From Paraburkholderia elongata (lineage in GTDB: Bacteria > Pseudomonadota > Gammaproteobacteria > Burkholderiales > Burkholderiaceae), in NCBI RefSeq assembly GCF_013177735.1, contig NZ_WOEZ01000086.1, forward strand, positions 1 through 64,000: 64,000 nt of DNA, written 5' to 3'. The notes under the pieces are model-generated. The model worked only from the letters and a program-made list of their open reading frames with translations. It ran no database searches and was not told the DNA's origin. A program made the position numbers and the translations under genes. This document shows positions 1 through 10,615 of this stretch, piece after piece. Numbering within the stretch: position 1 is the stretch's first letter; every line of letters begins with the position of its first letter.

Positions 1-170
1 CCGTCGACGAGCGAGCCGGTTTCGAGCGAATGCACGTAGCCGAACGTGCCGATCCCGTCCGCGAACCCTTCGGTTTCCGGAGCGTCGGGCGAACGGATGG
101 CGCCGAACTCGTGGCGGCTGCCCGACAACTCCGGGCTGTGAGTATCCGGCGTAGCGTCGTGAGGTTGCAT
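1..170 (-). CDS. pflA: Pyruvate formate-lyase activating enzyme, N-terminal part (cut by window edge)
   Basis: This is a radical-SAM activase that installs the glycyl radical on pyruvate formate-lyase. Only about 56 residues lie in the window. After a longer, variable leader than in E. coli PflA, the segment GTFGYVHSLETGSLVDG matches the start of PflA (GRIHSFESCGTVDGPG in E. coli). The radical-SAM CX3CX2C motif lies beyond the edge. The ATG shares one base with the TGA of pflB (TGATG), so the two genes should be translationally coupled in one operon. The identification rests on a short N-terminal match plus the pflB context. Confidence 0.85.
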   Translation of the reverse strand, partial: MQPHDATPDTHSPELSGSRHEFGAIRSPDAPETEGFADGIGTFGYVHSLETGSLVD

Positions 171-2434
171 CAGACCGCTCCGTGGAAAGTGCGGTGGATG
201 ACGTCGAGCTGCTGCTCCCGCGTGAGACGAATGAAGTTCACCGCATAGCCGGAGACGCGAATCGTCAACTGCGGGTACTTGTCCGGATGGTCCATCGCGT
301 CAAGCAGCGTTTCCTTGTTCACGACGTTCAGGTTCATGTGATAGCCGCCCTGGCCGAAATACGCATCGAACACGTCGATCGCGCGATCGAGTCCTTCCTC
401 AACGGCCAGACGCGTCACGGTCGGCACGACGGACACCGTATAGCTGATGCCGTCCTGCGCGTGCACGTAGGGCAGCTTCGCCACCGACAGGCACGATGCG
501 AGCCAGCCGATCTGATCGCGGCCGTGCATCGGGTTCGCGCCCGGCGCGAACGGCACGCCGGCACGCCGCCCGTCCGGTGTATTGCCGGTGGCCTTGCCGT
601 ACACCACGTTCGACGTGATGGTCAACACCGACTGTGTAGGCATTGCCCCGCGATAGCACGGGTGCTTGCGCAGCTTTGTCATGAAGCGTTCGACCAGGTC
701 GGCGGCGATCGAGTCGACGCGCTCGTCGTCGTTTCCGAACGTCGGGAACGTCCCCTCGATCCGATAGTCCTCGACGATCCCGTTGGCGCCGCGGATCGCG
801 GTGACCTTCGCGTGCTTGATCGCGGACAGGCTGTCGGCGACCACCGAGAGCCCGGCGACGCCGAAGGCCATCGTGCGCAAGATGTCCCGGTCGTGCAGCG
901 CCATCTCCAGCCGCTCGTAGAAATACTTGTCGTGCATGTAGTGAATGCAGTTCATCGCGTGCACATAGGTGCGCGCGAGCCATTCCATCATCGCGTCGAA
1001 CCTGGCCATCACGTCGTCATAGACGAGCACGTCGCCGGTGACGGCCGGAGCCGGGGGCGCCACCTGCACGCCGCTGATCTCGTCGCGGCCGCCATTGATC
1101 GCGTAGAGCAGGCATTTCGCGAGGTTGGCCCGCGCGCCGAAGAACTGCATCTGCTTGCCGATGCGCATCGCCGATACGCAGCAGGCGATCCCGTAGTCAT
1201 CGCCGTGGAAGGGACGCATCAGATCGTCGTTCTCGTACTGCAACGCCGACGTTTCGCGCGAGATCGCCAGGCAGAAGCGTTTGAACGGCCGCGGCAGATG
1301 CTTCGACCACAGCACAGTCAAGTTGGGCTCGGGGGCCGGCCCCAGGTTGCGCAGCGTTTGCAGCATGCGGAAGCTGGTGCGGGTGACCAGCGTGCGGCCG
1401 TTCAGGTCCATGCCGCCGATCGATTCGGTCGCCCAATAAGGGTCTCCCGAGAAGAGGCTGTCGTACTCCGGCGTGCGCAGGAAGCGGACGATGCGCAGCT
1501 TCTGGACGAACTGGTCGATCAACTCCTGTGCGCCGGCCTCGTCGAGCGTCCCGTCCGCGAGGTCGCGTTCGATGTAGATATCGAGGAACGTCGAAATCCG
1601 GCCGATCGACATCGCCGCACCGTTGGCCTCCTTGACTGCGCCGAGATAGGCGAAGTAGGTCCATTGCACGGCCTCTGTCGCCGTTTGTGCGGGTTGCGCA
1701 AGATCGAAGCCGTACGCCTCTCCCATCTTGACGAGGTCGTGCAGCGCGCGGGTCTGCTCCGCGAGCTCCTCGCGCAGGCGGATGACTTCATCCGTCGGCC
1801 ACTCGTCGTCGATTTGCGCGCGCTCGGCGGCCTTCTCTTCGAGCAGGCGATTGACGCCGTACAGCGCCACGCGCCGATAGTCGCCGATAATCCGGCCGCG
1901 TCCGTACGCATCCGGCAAGCCCGTGATGATGTGCGACTTCCGGCAGGCAAGGATCTCAGGCGTGTACACGTCGAACACGCCGTCGTTGTGCGTTTTGCGA
2001 TATTTCGTGAAGATCTCGGCGACCTTCGGGTCGACCTTCATCCCGACGGAACTCAGGCCGTTCTCGACCATGCGAATCCCGCCCCACGGCATGATGGATC
2101 GCCTGAACGGTTTATCGGTCTGCAGGCCGACAATCACCTCGTTGTGCTGGTCGATATAGCCGGGTGCGTGCGATGTCATCGTTGACGGCGTTGCGGGGTC
2201 CGCATCGAGCACGCCCTTATGGGCTTCTTCGCGAAAGTATGGCTGCAATACGGCCCAAACGGCTTTCGTTCGGTCGGTCGGACCGGACAGGAAGGCGCAG
2301 TCGCCTTCATAGGACCTGACGTTGGCAACGATGAAATCCCTGACGTCGATGCGCTTCATCCACGGGCCAGGCGAGAATCCACGCCACGGGTCGGTCTTTT
2401 CGTTCATCTGATGGAAAGTCGAGAGCGTGCTCAT
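170..2434 (-). CDS. pflB: Pyruvate formate-lyase (formate acetyltransferase)
   Basis: This cytosolic glycyl-radical enzyme converts pyruvate and CoA to acetyl-CoA and formate in mixed-acid fermentation. The 754-residue length matches PflB. The vicinal active-site cysteines are present in [12 protein letters not shown], and the C-terminal glycyl-radical loop is [10 protein letters not shown] prefer the ATG at 2434, which gives the normal PflB start and has GAAGGGA just upstream; an in-frame ATG at 2464 is less likely. It overlaps pflA by one base. With acetate kinase and alcohol dehydrogenase in the same window, it fits a fermentative role under low oxygen. No perfect FNR box was seen upstream. 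Confidence 0.96.
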   Translation of the reverse strand: MSTLSTFHQMNEKTDPWRGFSPGPWMKRIDVRDFIVANVRSYEGDCAFLSGPTDRTKAVWAVLQPYFREEAHKGVLDADPATPSTMTSHAPGYIDQHNEVIVGLQTDKPFRRSIMPWGGIRMVENGLSSVGMKVDPKVAEIFTKYRKTHNDGVFDVYTPEILACRKSHIITGLPDAYGRGRIIGDYRRVALYGVNRLLEEKAAERAQIDDEWPTDEVIRLREELAEQTRALHDLVKMGEAYGFDLAQPAQTATEAVQWTYFAYLGAVKEANGAAMSIGRISTFLDIYIERDLADGTLDEAGAQELIDQFVQKLRIVRFLRTPEYDSLFSGDPYWATESIGGMDLNGRTLVTRTSFRMLQTLRNLGPAPEPNLTVLWSKHLPRPFKRFCLAISRETSALQYENDDLMRPFHGDDYGIACCVSAMRIGKQMQFFGARANLAKCLLYAINGGRDEISGVQVAPPAPAVTGDVLVYDDVMARFDAMMEWLARTYVHAMNCIHYMHDKYFYERLEMALHDRDILRTMAFGVAGLSVVADSLSAIKHAKVTAIRGANGIVEDYRIEGTFPTFGNDDERVDSIAADLVERFMTKLRKHPCYRGAMPTQSVLTITSNVVYGKATGNTPDGRRAGVPFAPGANPMHGRDQIGWLASCLSVAKLPYVHAQDGISYTVSVVPTVTRLAVEEGLDRAIDVFDAYFGQGGYHMNLNVVNKETLLDAMDHPDKYPQLTIRVSGYAVNFIRLTREQQLDVIHRTFHGAV

Positions 2435-2606
2435 TTCGCTGCATCCCTTCGCTATGTTGATCATCGGTCATTCGCCGGTCCTCTGTTTCCCGGCGAACGA
2501 TATTTCCATCTCTCGGCTTACGGATCCGCGCGAGCATCGAGAATTCTGTGTGAGTTCACTATCGACTCACTGACGTGGAGTCGCAATGGATTACGTCTTG
2601 AGTTTT

Positions 2607-2624
2607 TGTCAGATATCCCTGACA
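2607..2624. promoter_or_regulatory. Inverted repeat upstream of pflB
   Basis: TGTCAG and CTGACA form a perfect 6-bp inverted repeat with a 6-bp spacer, about 170 bp upstream of the pflB start, in the roughly 440-bp region between pflB and the divergent membrane-protein gene. It may be an operator; no regulator can be assigned. The rest of 2435-2871 shows no gene. Confidence 0.3.
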
Positions 2625-2871
2625 GAGACGACTTACAGATTTTCCGGAAAGGACTGATTGCCGCTGTTGACCGGTGCGCCAATACTGGACGAACGATGCC
2701 ACTAGCCAGGTGACCATTGTTCTGCTTTCGGCCACATACTTTGGGCCCCGCCCGCACGCCTTTGCATGAGAGGCGCTAACCTGTCGGCAGCTTCGTTTTT
2801 CGAACGGTGCCGTCTGCCGTGGTCTCATGTCGTTCGCGGCTTCAACAATCAGCAGGAACCCGGAGGCAGCA

Positions 2872-3396
2872 GTGAGCGAAAAAGATGCAGCCTTTCCCAT
2901 AACCGGCATGGTGGAATCCGAACTTCGATCTGAGGGGGACTGGATTGAGGAGCACAACAACCCGGCGAGAATCACGCTCGATCGCATAACAACGTTGACC
3001 ATATTTGGCGTATGCGGTTGGTCATTGATCGAGACACCTCTGGAAATTGGTGTATCGAACTCGAGCACCGGGATACTCGCGCTTGCTGTGTCGAAGTTTA
3101 TAGTGATCCTAACCGGTACCAGTGCTATCGCCAGAGTACGCGCCGCACGCGCAATCTTTGCTTTCATTTGCGGGGCAAGTGTGCTGGCCATTGCGACGGC
3201 ATTGCCGTTCGTATATGCGCGATCCGTTGAAATTTCAGTGATATCGACCGTGGAGTGCGTTCTGAAGACCGTGTGTCTTGGCGCGCTTTGCCTTTCGTCG
3301 TTGCAGAAGAAGCCGCGCAAAAGGCATGCGGGGACGGTGCATCCCGGCATGCGGCAAGATCGACCACCGTCCGACGATGTGATTAGAGGAGCATGA
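2872..3396 (+). CDS. Small multi-pass membrane protein of unknown function
   Basis: The GTG at 2872 is chosen because GGAGG lies at 2862-2866. An in-frame ATG at 2827 would add 15 residues and lacks a good ribosome site. The product is 174 residues. After a charged N-terminus of about 40 residues there are about four hydrophobic segments (starting ITTLTIFGVCGW, ILALAVSKFIV, IFAFICGASVLA and ISVISTVECVLK) and a basic C-terminal tail. I do not recognise the family. The gene diverges from pflB, and a 52-codon reading frame with its own ribosome site begins 1 base after the stop. Confidence 0.65.
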   Translation: MSEKDAAFPITGMVESELRSEGDWIEEHNNPARITLDRITTLTIFGVCGWSLIETPLEIGVSNSSTGILALAVSKFIVILTGTSAIARVRAARAIFAFICGASVLAIATALPFVYARSVEISVISTVECVLKTVCLGALCLSSLQKKPRKRHAGTVHPGMRQDRPPSDDVIRGA

Positions 3397-3397
3397 A

Positions 3398-3556
3398 ATG
3401 CATGGCATGCCTCACAACTGGACCCCGAGTGGCTGCACTCCCAATGGCGAGTCCACTTTTGTGCCGCGTCCGGAGTGCATTGACACACGGTCGACGAAGG
3501 ACGTGTCAGTCTGCGGTGCGCATCAACCCTATGCGCACAGTTACACGGGTTCGTGA
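3398..3556 (+). CDS. Possible 52-residue small protein
   Basis: An ATG at 3398 is preceded by AGAGGAG at 3385-3391 with ideal spacing, immediately after the membrane-protein gene. The product starts MHGMPHNWTPSGCTPN. It contains three cysteines and many His, Pro, Thr and Ser residues, and ends ...YAHSYTGS. No family is recognised. Support is the ribosome site and the tight spacing. A second ATG at 3393 in another frame opens a longer reading frame, but it sits too close to the ribosome site and looks like a shadow. Confidence 0.4.
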   Translation: MHGMPHNWTPSGCTPNGESTFVPRPECIDTRSTKDVSVCGAHQPYAHSYTGS

Positions 3557-4197
3557 GACTACGTTCTCCACGCTTCCACAGTCGTCTCCTCCACGCGCAC
3601 GTTCCCCCGGTGGCATGGCCTCTGCCCACATTTTCGGCTGCTCAGCCGGGCTCTGAACAACGCCGAATTCTCACTCGCCGACTACGTCACGCCATTGCTG
3701 CTGTTCGGTGCGATATACATATGAAGATAGTGCTTGAAAGCAACTGCAACCGTGTCCCGGATTACATAAATATGTAGTTTCGCAGCCGAGCACAACCTTG
3801 TAAGCTTTCCGGGGTCGAGCTTCGCTGAGCGCGTAAAGGCGATGGGATCAGCGGCGCGAACTGGCGCGGCAAAGCCGCTATTGTCGCAAAACTAGGGCGT
3901 CAGCTTGTCCGATGCGTGCGCATGGGGGCCGCCACGGCGCCGATCCCCCATCAGGGTGATACCTGGTCATCAGGAATCCATGCAAAATAAAGTTTTGTTC
4001 AACCGTTGGGGTGAGCGCGACCGACAGCGACAGACTCCGAGCCCGCAGCTCACCACGGTGGTCGATCACTTCATGTTTGCCCCTGAAGGGGAAAAGCCAC
4101 GGCCCGCCGCGTTAAGCTATGCAACGCCGACAACGGCGGACGTGAGATCGGGTTCCCTTGCATTGCCGTTTGCGACAAACGTGGAGCAGGAGAAGAC
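3557..4197. other. Intergenic region, no gene recognised
   Basis: About 640 bases lie between the possible small protein and the response regulator. Short reading frames exist on both strands but none has a convincing ribosome site or recognisable protein sequence. The promoter of the two-component cluster presumably lies here. No FNR-type box was found. Confidence 0.5.
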
Positions 4198-4848
4198 ATG
4201 ATTCGCGTATTGATCGCCGATGACCACGCGCTGATGCGTGACGGCCTGCGGCATATCCTCGAGAAGGCAACCGGATTCCAAGTAGTGGGCGAAGCCGCCG
4301 ACGGCTCCGCGGCGTTGCACCTTGGGAGGAGCACGCCAGCGCAGGTCATGCTGATCGACCTGTCGATGCCCGGACGCAACGGCCTCGAGGTCGTGCGCCA
4401 ATTGAAGAAAGAAAACGCATCCGTGCGCGCGATCGTGTTGACCATGCATGGCGAGCACCAGTACGCGGAACGCGCGTTCAAGTGCGGCGCGCGGGGCTAT
4501 CTGACCAAGGAATGCGCAATGACGGATCTGGTCACTGCGATCACCAAAGTCGCGAGCGGCGGCGTTTACCTGAGCCCCGCCATGGCCGAGCGCCTGGCCT
4601 GCCACCTGGACCGGGGCGCTTACGTGTTGCCGCACGAACAGCTATCGGATCGTGAATTCGACGTCTTCAGACGGCTTGTCAGTGGCGAGACGGTCTCCGA
4701 GATCGCAAACGGGCTGTGCATCAGCTCCAAAACGGTCAGTACTTACAAAATGCGGATTCATCAAAAGATGGAGATGAACAGCGACGTTGCACTCATTCGT
4801 TACGCGTTGAAAAACGGTCTGTGCAGCGCCCTGGGTGAAGACGCGTAA
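4198..4848 (+). CDS. NarL/FixJ-family response regulator
   Basis: This 216-residue DNA-binding response regulator has an N-terminal receiver with acidic residues D8/D9, phospho-acceptor D54 (MLIDLSMPG), T82 and K104. The C-terminal LuxR-type helix-turn-helix contains [49 protein letters not shown] precedes the ATG. It is closely similar to the regulator at 54949-55596, especially in the first 30 residues and the helix-turn-helix. The HisKA_3 kinase at 6857-8332 is the likeliest partner, because NarL-type regulators pair with that class. Confidence 0.92.
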   Translation: MIRVLIADDHALMRDGLRHILEKATGFQVVGEAADGSAALHLGRSTPAQVMLIDLSMPGRNGLEVVRQLKKENASVRAIVLTMHGEHQYAERAFKCGARGYLTKECAMTDLVTAITKVASGGVYLSPAMAERLACHLDRGAYVLPHEQLSDREFDVFRRLVSGETVSEIANGLCISSKTVSTYKMRIHQKMEMNSDVALIRYALKNGLCSALGEDA

Positions 4849-4894
4849 GCGTCGCTTTCCGCTGAAACGCAAAGAAATCTTGCCGGGAGGCTGG

Positions 4895-6391
4895 ATGGAC
4901 CCACGCAAGGAATCAAGTGGCCTCACCAACGATCTCTTCCGCCAGGTGGTGGAGGCGGCGCCCAACGCCATGGTAATGGTGGACCGAGCTGGCCGGATTG
5001 TTCTCGTGAACGCGCAGACGGAGAAGCTGTTTGGCTATGGGCGCGACGAACTGATCGCGAAAAGCATTGAAACGCTCGTGCCCGAGCGGTTCCGTTCTGG
5101 TCACCCGGGCCACCGGAGTGCGTTCTATAAGGACCCGAAGAGCCGTCCAATGGGAGTTGGCCGCGAGCTTTACGCGCTGCGCAAGGACGGCTCCGAATTT
5201 CCAGTCGAAATCGGACTCAACCCCGTTTCGACTGGCGAAGAAACGTTCGTCCTTGCGGCCGTCGTCGATATCACCGAGCGTAGGCGGCTGGAGGAGCGTT
5301 TCCGGCAGGTGGTGGAGGCGGCGCCCAACGCCATGGTAATGGTGGACCGCTCTGGCCGAATTGTTCTCGTGAACGCGCAGACCGAGAAGCTGTTTGGCTA
5401 TGGGCGCGACGAACTGATCGCGAAGAGCATCGAAACGCTCGTGCCCGAGCGCTTCCGTGCTGCTCACCCAGGTTACCGCAGTGCGTTCTATGGGGACCTT
5501 AAGAGCCGTCCAATGGGAATTGGCCGCGAGCTTTACGCGCTGCGTAAGGACGGCTCCGAATTTCCAGTCGAAATCGGACTCAATCCGGTTAGAACCTCCG
5601 AGGAAGTGTTTGTTCTCAGCGCGATTGTTGATATCACAGAGCGAAAGCGTGCGGAGCAGGAACTGCTTAGAAAGACAGACGAGCTGGCCCGTTCCAATCA
5701 CGACCTTGAACAGTTTGCCTACGTGGCCTCTCACGATCTACAGGAGCCGCTGCGGGCAGTCGCTGGCTCCTTGCAACTGCTGCAACGCCGATACCAGGGT
5801 CAACTGGATCCGCGGGCCGATGAGTTTATTGGGCATGCAGTTGATGGCGCCACCCGCATGCAGGCGCTCATCGAAGACCTGCTCACCTATTCCCGCGTGG
5901 GCCGATCAGCAGATACACGGCAGCCGACTGATTGCGGACAAATACTTGATCAGGCGCTAAAGAGTTTGAGCGTCGTGATTGAGGAGACGGGAGCACTGGT
6001 TGGCCGCGCTGCATTGCCAACGGTGCTTGCGACTCCCACGGAACTGACGCTGCTGTTTCAGAATCTGGTCGGAAACGCTATCAAGTTTCGACACAAGGAC
6101 CGTCCTGTCCAGATCGATGTAGGTGCGCAACGTCACGGTGATTCCTGGACGTTCTGGGTTAAGGACAACGGAATCGGGATCGATCCACAATATTTTGAGC
6201 GCATCTTTCTAGTTTTCCAGCGCCTCCATACCCGCACGGAATATCCAGGCACGGGAATTGGTCTTGCCCTGTCCAAGCGAATCGTTGAACGGCACGGCGG
6301 CCGCATATGGGTCGAGTCCGCTCCGGATAAGGGCACGACGTTCTTTTTTACTCTCTACGCGAAGGTCGACGACGGAATTCCGTCGCGATAA
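4895..6391 (+). CDS. Tandem-PAS sensor histidine kinase
   Basis: This is a soluble 498-residue kinase with two nearly identical PAS domains (about residues 15-257), a HisKA domain with H280 in [13 protein letters not shown], and a HATPase_c domain ([44 protein letters not shown]). The ATG at 4895 is preceded by GGGAGG. An in-frame ATG at 4835 inside the preceding gene is less likely. No membrane segment is present, so it senses a cytosolic cue. The [11 protein letters not shown] phosphorylation site is of the bacteriophytochrome type, and the next gene is an Rcp1-like receiver, which suggests they are partners. Confidence 0.92.
   Translation: MDPRKESSGLTNDLFRQVVEAAPNAMVMVDRAGRIVLVNAQTEKLFGYGRDELIAKSIETLVPERFRSGHPGHRSAFYKDPKSRPMGVGRELYALRKDGSEFPVEIGLNPVSTGEETFVLAAVVDITERRRLEERFRQVVEAAPNAMVMVDRSGRIVLVNAQTEKLFGYGRDELIAKSIETLVPERFRAAHPGYRSAFYGDLKSRPMGIGRELYALRKDGSEFPVEIGLNPVRTSEEVFVLSAIVDITERKRAEQELLRKTDELARSNHDLEQFAYVASHDLQEPLRAVAGSLQLLQRRYQGQLDPRADEFIGHAVDGATRMQALIEDLLTYSRVGRSADTRQPTDCGQILDQALKSLSVVIEETGALVGRAALPTVLATPTELTLLFQNLVGNAIKFRHKDRPVQIDVGAQRHGDSWTFWVKDNGIGIDPQYFERIFLVFQRLHTRTEYPGTGIGLALSKRIVERHGGRIWVESAPDKGTTFFFTLYAKVDDGIPSR
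4937..5662 (+). repeat. Tandem duplication of a 363-bp PAS-coding unit
   Basis: Two direct copies of 363 bp (121 codons) lie at 4937-5299 and 5300-5662. Long stretches are identical at both DNA and protein level, for example [17 protein letters not shown] and [21 protein letters not shown]. Most differences are in the stretch after FRxxHPG and near the ITER(R/K)R end. This is an in-frame internal duplication that is recent or kept homogeneous by conversion. Confidence 0.95.
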
Positions 6392-6407
6392 CGTCCCAAC
6401 GGCCACC

Positions 6408-6860
6408 ATGGTTAGCAACGCATCCGACAATATCCTTCATATTCTCCTCGTGGAAGACAGTCCCACTGACGTGATGATGACACGTGAGGCTCTTGAGTAC
6501 TACAAGGTGCTGAATCCGCTGCATGTGGTCGACGACGGCGTGGAGGCGATGGCATACCTGAGGCGTGAGGGAAAACACTGCGCCGCGCCCCGGCCCGGAC
6601 TCATCATTCTCGATCTCAATTTACCGCGAAAGAGCGGGCGGGAAGTGCTGGAGGATGTGAAAATAGATCCAGAGCTGATGAACATCCCAGTGGTCGTGCT
6701 GACCACCTCCAAATCAGAGGAGGATGTGGCAAGATCATACGGGCTCCATGCCAATTGCTACATTACGAAGCCGGTGGATTTCACCAAATTCGCCGACGTC
6801 GTACGAAGCATCAGTGAGTTCTGGTTTGGCATTGTGACGCTGCCGCCCAACGGACCATGA
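6408..6860 (+). CDS. Rcp1-like single-domain response regulator
   Basis: This 150-residue stand-alone receiver has phospho-acceptor D69 ([21 protein letters not shown]), a conserved Thr in [12 protein letters not shown] and Lys in CYITKPVDF. Those features are typical of the CheY-like partners of PAS or phytochrome kinases such as Rcp1. It has no DNA-binding domain. The ATG at 6408 starts 17 bases after the tandem-PAS kinase, and the gene ends in a 4-base ATGA overlap with the next kinase. The arrangement suggests a phosphorelay. Confidence 0.92.
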   Translation: MVSNASDNILHILLVEDSPTDVMMTREALEYYKVLNPLHVVDDGVEAMAYLRREGKHCAAPRPGLIILDLNLPRKSGREVLEDVKIDPELMNIPVVVLTTSKSEEDVARSYGLHANCYITKPVDFTKFADVVRSISEFWFGIVTLPPNGP

Positions 6861-8332
6861 GTACGTCGAAGGAAATCAGGATTCTCCTACTCGAAGATAG
6901 CATCAGCGATGCGCTTTTGATTGAAATGGCGCTAGCGGATGTGGTGGAGTTCGAGCATCGGCTGGTTCGGTCCGAGCGCCTGTCTGACGGTTTGGCTCGC
7001 ACACAATCGATGCGTTTCGATGTCGTGCTTCTGGATCTGGGACTGCCCGACGCCCAGGGCCTCGACACAGTCAGAACATTCATTCGGCTATCGCCGGATG
7101 TTCCGGTACTGGTTCTCACGGGTCTGGACGACGCATCGATCGGCTTACTGGCCATACAAGAAGGTGCGCAAGACTACCTTTTAAAAAAAGATATTCATGC
7201 GTCGGAGTTGGGTCGCGCAATTCGTTACGCCATCGAACGTCATTGCATCGCGGCGGCTCTTAGAGCGAGTGAGGAGCGATTTCAGCTCGCCGTGACCGGT
7301 GCTACCGCGGGGTTATGGGATTGGAATCTGCAGACCGGTGCGATGTATCTTTCGTCCTGTTTCAAGGAAATCATGGGCTATGAGGATAGCGAACTGCCCA
7401 ATGAAGCGCGAGTGCTTCGGGATGCCATTCATCCGGACGACGCCGATAGGGTATTCACCAGCCTGAAAGCACATCTGGAGCATAAGGGCGCCTACGACGT
7501 GGAGTATCGAGTTCGAACCAAGTCGCCCGATTTCAGGTGGGTTCAGTCTCGTGGGCAAGCGCTGTGGGACGATTCCGATCAGCCTTATCGCATGGTGGGC
7601 TGGATCATAGATATTACAGATCGGAAACGGGCTAGCGAAGCATTGCGCGAATCGCGCGAAGAACTGCAGCGCCTGTCGGCGAATATTCAGCACGTACGGG
7701 AGGAGGAGAAAAATCGTATTGCACGCGAACTGCACGACGATCTTGGGCAGCAGTTGGTGACGCTGAAAGTGGAAGCCGCCAAAATCGAAGACCATCTTAT
7801 GTCTGCTGAGACGACCGCGCCGGTTGCCACGTTGCGCAAGGTATACTCGCTGATTGACCAGGTCATTGGCTCGGTAAGGCGGATTGCGGCAGGTCTGCGT
7901 CCCACGATGCTTGACGACCTGGGCCTGACTCCGGCAGTCGACTGGCTAATCGATGAGTTTTCAGCGAGCCACGACGTACAGGTGGTCCGCCGGATTGATG
8001 TCGACAACATTGACTTTAATCACGAGGCCGGCACCGCAGTGTTTCGAATCGTCCAGGAGGCACTGACGAACGTCGCGCGCCATTCGGGTGCGACTTCAGT
8101 GACGCTCGAAATCGTGTGCGAGGAGACGAATTGCATAGTACGCGTCGTAGACAACGGCAGCGGTTGCCCTAGTGACGCCCGACCCAACGCGAACGCTTTC
8201 GGCCTGCTGGGAATGCGGGAGCGTGCTGCCCGCCTGGGCGGCGCCATTCGGATTCAGACCGCGCCCAATCAAGGCTTCGCATTGACCGTTACGTTGCCGC
8301 TCGCAGCCGTCGAAACCAGGGAAGGCGAATGA
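6857..8332 (+). CDS. REC-PAS-HisKA_3 hybrid sensor kinase
   Basis: This 491-residue cytosolic protein has an N-terminal receiver (phospho-acceptor D60 in [15 protein letters not shown]), a PAS/PAC domain (about 140-265, [17 protein letters not shown]), and a HisKA_3 domain with H293 in [17 protein letters not shown] NarX/UhpB-type HATPase_c follows ([37 protein letters not shown]). The start overlaps the preceding receiver gene by 4 bases. HisKA_3 kinases phosphorylate NarL/FixJ regulators, so the regulator at 4198 is the likely output. Confidence 0.92.
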   Translation: MSTSKEIRILLLEDSISDALLIEMALADVVEFEHRLVRSERLSDGLARTQSMRFDVVLLDLGLPDAQGLDTVRTFIRLSPDVPVLVLTGLDDASIGLLAIQEGAQDYLLKKDIHASELGRAIRYAIERHCIAAALRASEERFQLAVTGATAGLWDWNLQTGAMYLSSCFKEIMGYEDSELPNEARVLRDAIHPDDADRVFTSLKAHLEHKGAYDVEYRVRTKSPDFRWVQSRGQALWDDSDQPYRMVGWIIDITDRKRASEALRESREELQRLSANIQHVREEEKNRIARELHDDLGQQLVTLKVEAAKIEDHLMSAETTAPVATLRKVYSLIDQVIGSVRRIAAGLRPTMLDDLGLTPAVDWLIDEFSASHDVQVVRRIDVDNIDFNHEAGTAVFRIVQEALTNVARHSGATSVTLEIVCEETNCIVRVVDNGSGCPSDARPNANAFGLLGMRERAARLGGAIRIQTAPNQGFALTVTLPLAAVETREGE

Positions 8333-8415
8333 AGGCCCGTCGAATGTTGGCAGAGGTCGGCCAGTCGTGTCGGATGCGCTGATCCGAAAAGCCCGCCATT
8401 CGGGGTAACCGTACT

Positions 8416-8817
8416 ATCCGTGTTTGTGCGCATGGCGCGTTTGGCCACGCCGTTGATGACGGACGGCGGCTCAATATTCACGATGAGCTATGGCGCCAAC
8501 AAGGTGGTGCCGAACTACAATGTAATGGGTCCGGTGAAGGCGGCGCTCGAAGCATGTGCCCGTTATCTCGCCTATGAACTGGGGCCGAATCGCATCCGTG
8601 TGCACGCGATCTCGCCGGGACCGGTCAAGACGCGAGCCGCTTGGGGCCTCAAGGATTTGATCTGCTGCTCAACGAGGGGGCACAGCGCGCGCCACTCGGG
8701 GAACTGGTCGACATCATGGATGTCGGGTTCACGTGCGCCTTCCTTGCGACGCCGTTTGCACGGCGCCTGTCGGGCGAAACGCTGTATATCGACGGCGGCG
8801 TGCACATCATGGCTTAA
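8416..8817 (+). pseudogene. Broken enoyl-ACP reductase (fabI) copy
   Basis: Only the C-terminal half of a FabI-like protein remains. [52 protein letters not shown] and, after a frame change, DLLLNE through [16 protein letters not shown] can be read. One base is missing near GATTTGATCTG (about 8655-8665), which shifts the frame. The N-terminal NAD-binding half is absent. It is not identical to the intact fabI at 60703-61476 and looks like a decayed paralogue. Confidence 0.85.
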
Positions 8818-8848
8818 GGCGGATTTTTGAGGAAGAAGGGACCCTATC

Positions 8849-9103
8849 ATGGCCGAACTCTGGTTGGGGAATGTGGCAGACGACGCTTCCGATGAAGAGA
8901 TCAGGGAACTCCTGATCAAGTACGGGTTTCCGTCGTTCGACGATATCCAGCGCGTTCAGGGAGCGGGTTCGCGGCCAGGCGTCCTGCTTACTTTCAACGA
9001 CACGGATCCACAAGTGTTACGGAGCCTGCTGCCGCGGATCGAAAAGCTGTTCTGGAAAAATCACACGCTCCTCGTGCAGGTCATGATTCAGCACAATGAC
9101 TGA
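8849..9103 (+). CDS. Small RRM-like RNA-binding protein
   Basis: The 84-residue protein resembles an RNA recognition motif: RNP2-like LWLGNV at residues 4-9, then a helix DEEIRELLIKYGF, and an RNP1-like strand GVLLTFND. Aromatic residues typical of RNP1 are mostly absent, so RNA binding is inferred from fold similarity only. AAGGG lies upstream of the ATG. Small RRM proteins of this kind are widespread in proteobacteria and often stress-related. Confidence 0.7.
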   Translation: MAELWLGNVADDASDEEIRELLIKYGFPSFDDIQRVQGAGSRPGVLLTFNDTDPQVLRSLLPRIEKLFWKNHTLLVQVMIQHND

Positions 9104-9222
9104 GCTGACCGTATGCCTGCCAGCTGGTCGCTTCGCTGCCCGCACCGCACGAAGCGAACGCAACGGGCTTGATCCGCATACCTTCGTGTGCGGCAGTTCC
9201 ACCTCCGGCAGGAGCTTGACAA

Positions 9223-10235
9223 ATGGGCTTGCTTGACTGGTTTCTGCATCGTGACCGAGGGCAGGTCCCCGTTGACGAAAGAGCGCGGATCAACGAAACG
9301 CTTGAACGCATTCTGCGGATCGTTCCGCGGCTGCGGAATGCGCGGCGTTATCGGGAGCGTCTCGCGCCGGCGATTGCGGCATCGCTACGGTACGTGGACG
9401 ATCTGGTGGCTTCCTTGCCGGCCTGTCACGAAGCCAATGCCAATGCTTGGTCCTCGGATTCGCACGTTCGGGCTTTTTTTGCCACACCAAATGACCTGAT
9501 AACAGCGTTCAGCGTCTCCGAAGAATTGCGCGCGTACTTCGACCGGAATTCCGACCTGCCGGAAGCCTACGCGGCACTCGGGATGGCGATGACTGAGCGC
9601 CACGTACTTGGCGTTGCTCTCGAGGGCGACACGACCCGCTATGACGTTGAACAAACCACGCTCTGTTTCGGCGACTATAGCGTCAGAATCTGCGGTCGAA
9701 CGGAGTCCGACCTTCACGAGGAAATCGGACGCAGGATGGTTGATCAACTGGCACTAGAGGGGTTGGGGAAACTGGCTGTAGATCGTCGTGAGCTGCTGGC
9801 GCAGGGGAGGGAACTGCTTCAGGTGCGCCTTGTGCTACTCGAGCATCAAGGCGCTGGCATGCGTTCGGTGGTCGGTGGTGGTCTCGAAGCCAGCTCAGAG
9901 GAATTGGCCCGGGTGCGGACACGGATTGAGGAAAACGCCCGCCACCTCGCCGATCTCAGAGCTCCGACCGTAGTCATCGAACACGAACTCGAGCGTGTAT
10001 GTGAAGTATTGTCGGCCCCCTCATCGCATATCTACATCACGAAAAAGCGCTTCCGGCTTGACCTGATGAATGTGGTTCGGGACGGTAGTGCGCAAGCCAG
10101 CCGGGAAATCGACTGTCATGTCGCCCGCATTCCAGGCGATCCCCCCGGATGCGCGCATTTGCACTTGTGCGTTTTCCTCGGGTGGAGCTGCTGCCAGCCG
10201 GGTTGCATATCGATGAGGCAATGGGCGGGTTGTAA
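9223..10235 (+). pseudogene. Unknown protein gene with a frameshift in a C6 run
   Basis: The reading frame opens at ATG 9223 after AGGAG and codes normally for about 305 residues, with helical regions (for example DERARINETLERILRIVPRLRN and ELARVRTRIEENARHLADLRA). At the six-C run 10141-10146 the frame runs on into Cys-, Trp- and Arg-rich sequence. In another frame the sequence continues as AFALVRFPRVELLPAGLHIDEAMGGL and stops at 10233-10235. Adding one C would restore a protein of about 337 residues. It may be a true mutation, phase variation or a sequencing error. The family is not recognised. Confidence 0.6.
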
Positions 10236-10615
10236 GTCGCCGACGCAAATCCGGAATGCTTTCAACAGCTTCCGACACCACTGGCCTCCACGAAAACGCG
10301 TCTCACTGCGCTCCCGCGTCCGACTCTCTACCCGGATCGTCCGCACTGATAGCATTCGCGCGCGATCGCCAGCGCACCGATCCGGCTGAGCTGCTTCAGC
10401 ACTCCGTCAACGAGCGGGTTGAGCAGGCGGGGGAGGTTGCGCACGCGATCGACATCCTCCGGTCGCTACCGTTGCCTGGCTTGCGTTGCACGAGGCGCGG
10501 ACCACGCAGCGCGTTGCATTGGACCAAACTCCCATTGCAGACATCGGGCAAAAGCACATAATTCAGTCCAGTCGAACGTGCCTTGGGAAATTCAATAACC
10601 AATACTCGAGGAGCG
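10236..10615. other. Intergenic region, no gene recognised
   Basis: About 380 bases separate the frameshifted gene and the channel gene. Short reading frames are present but none has a ribosome site or recognisable sequence. The promoter for the channel and SulP operon is expected here. Confidence 0.4.

Noticed and set aside
182-2185. 667-codon open frame antisense to pflB
   Set aside because: It is an Arg-, His- and Val-rich shadow of the high-GC pflB gene; pflB has all catalytic motifs and the antisense frame has none.
2607-2624. Reading TGTCAG-N6-CTGACA as a NorR or FNR site
   Set aside because: Half-sites and spacing do not match either consensus, and no NorR gene is visible; kept only as an unassigned inverted repeat.
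3393-3656. 87-codon frame starting at ATG 3393
   Set aside because: The ribosome site is too close to this ATG and the sequence looks random; the 52-codon frame at 3398 fits better.
3905-4201. 98-codon frame before the response regulator
   Set aside because: No ribosome site and no protein-like pattern; it ends in the start region of the next gene.
10256-10561. 101-codon frame between the frameshifted gene and the channel
   Set aside because: No ribosome site and no recognisable sequence; probably chance in high-GC DNA.
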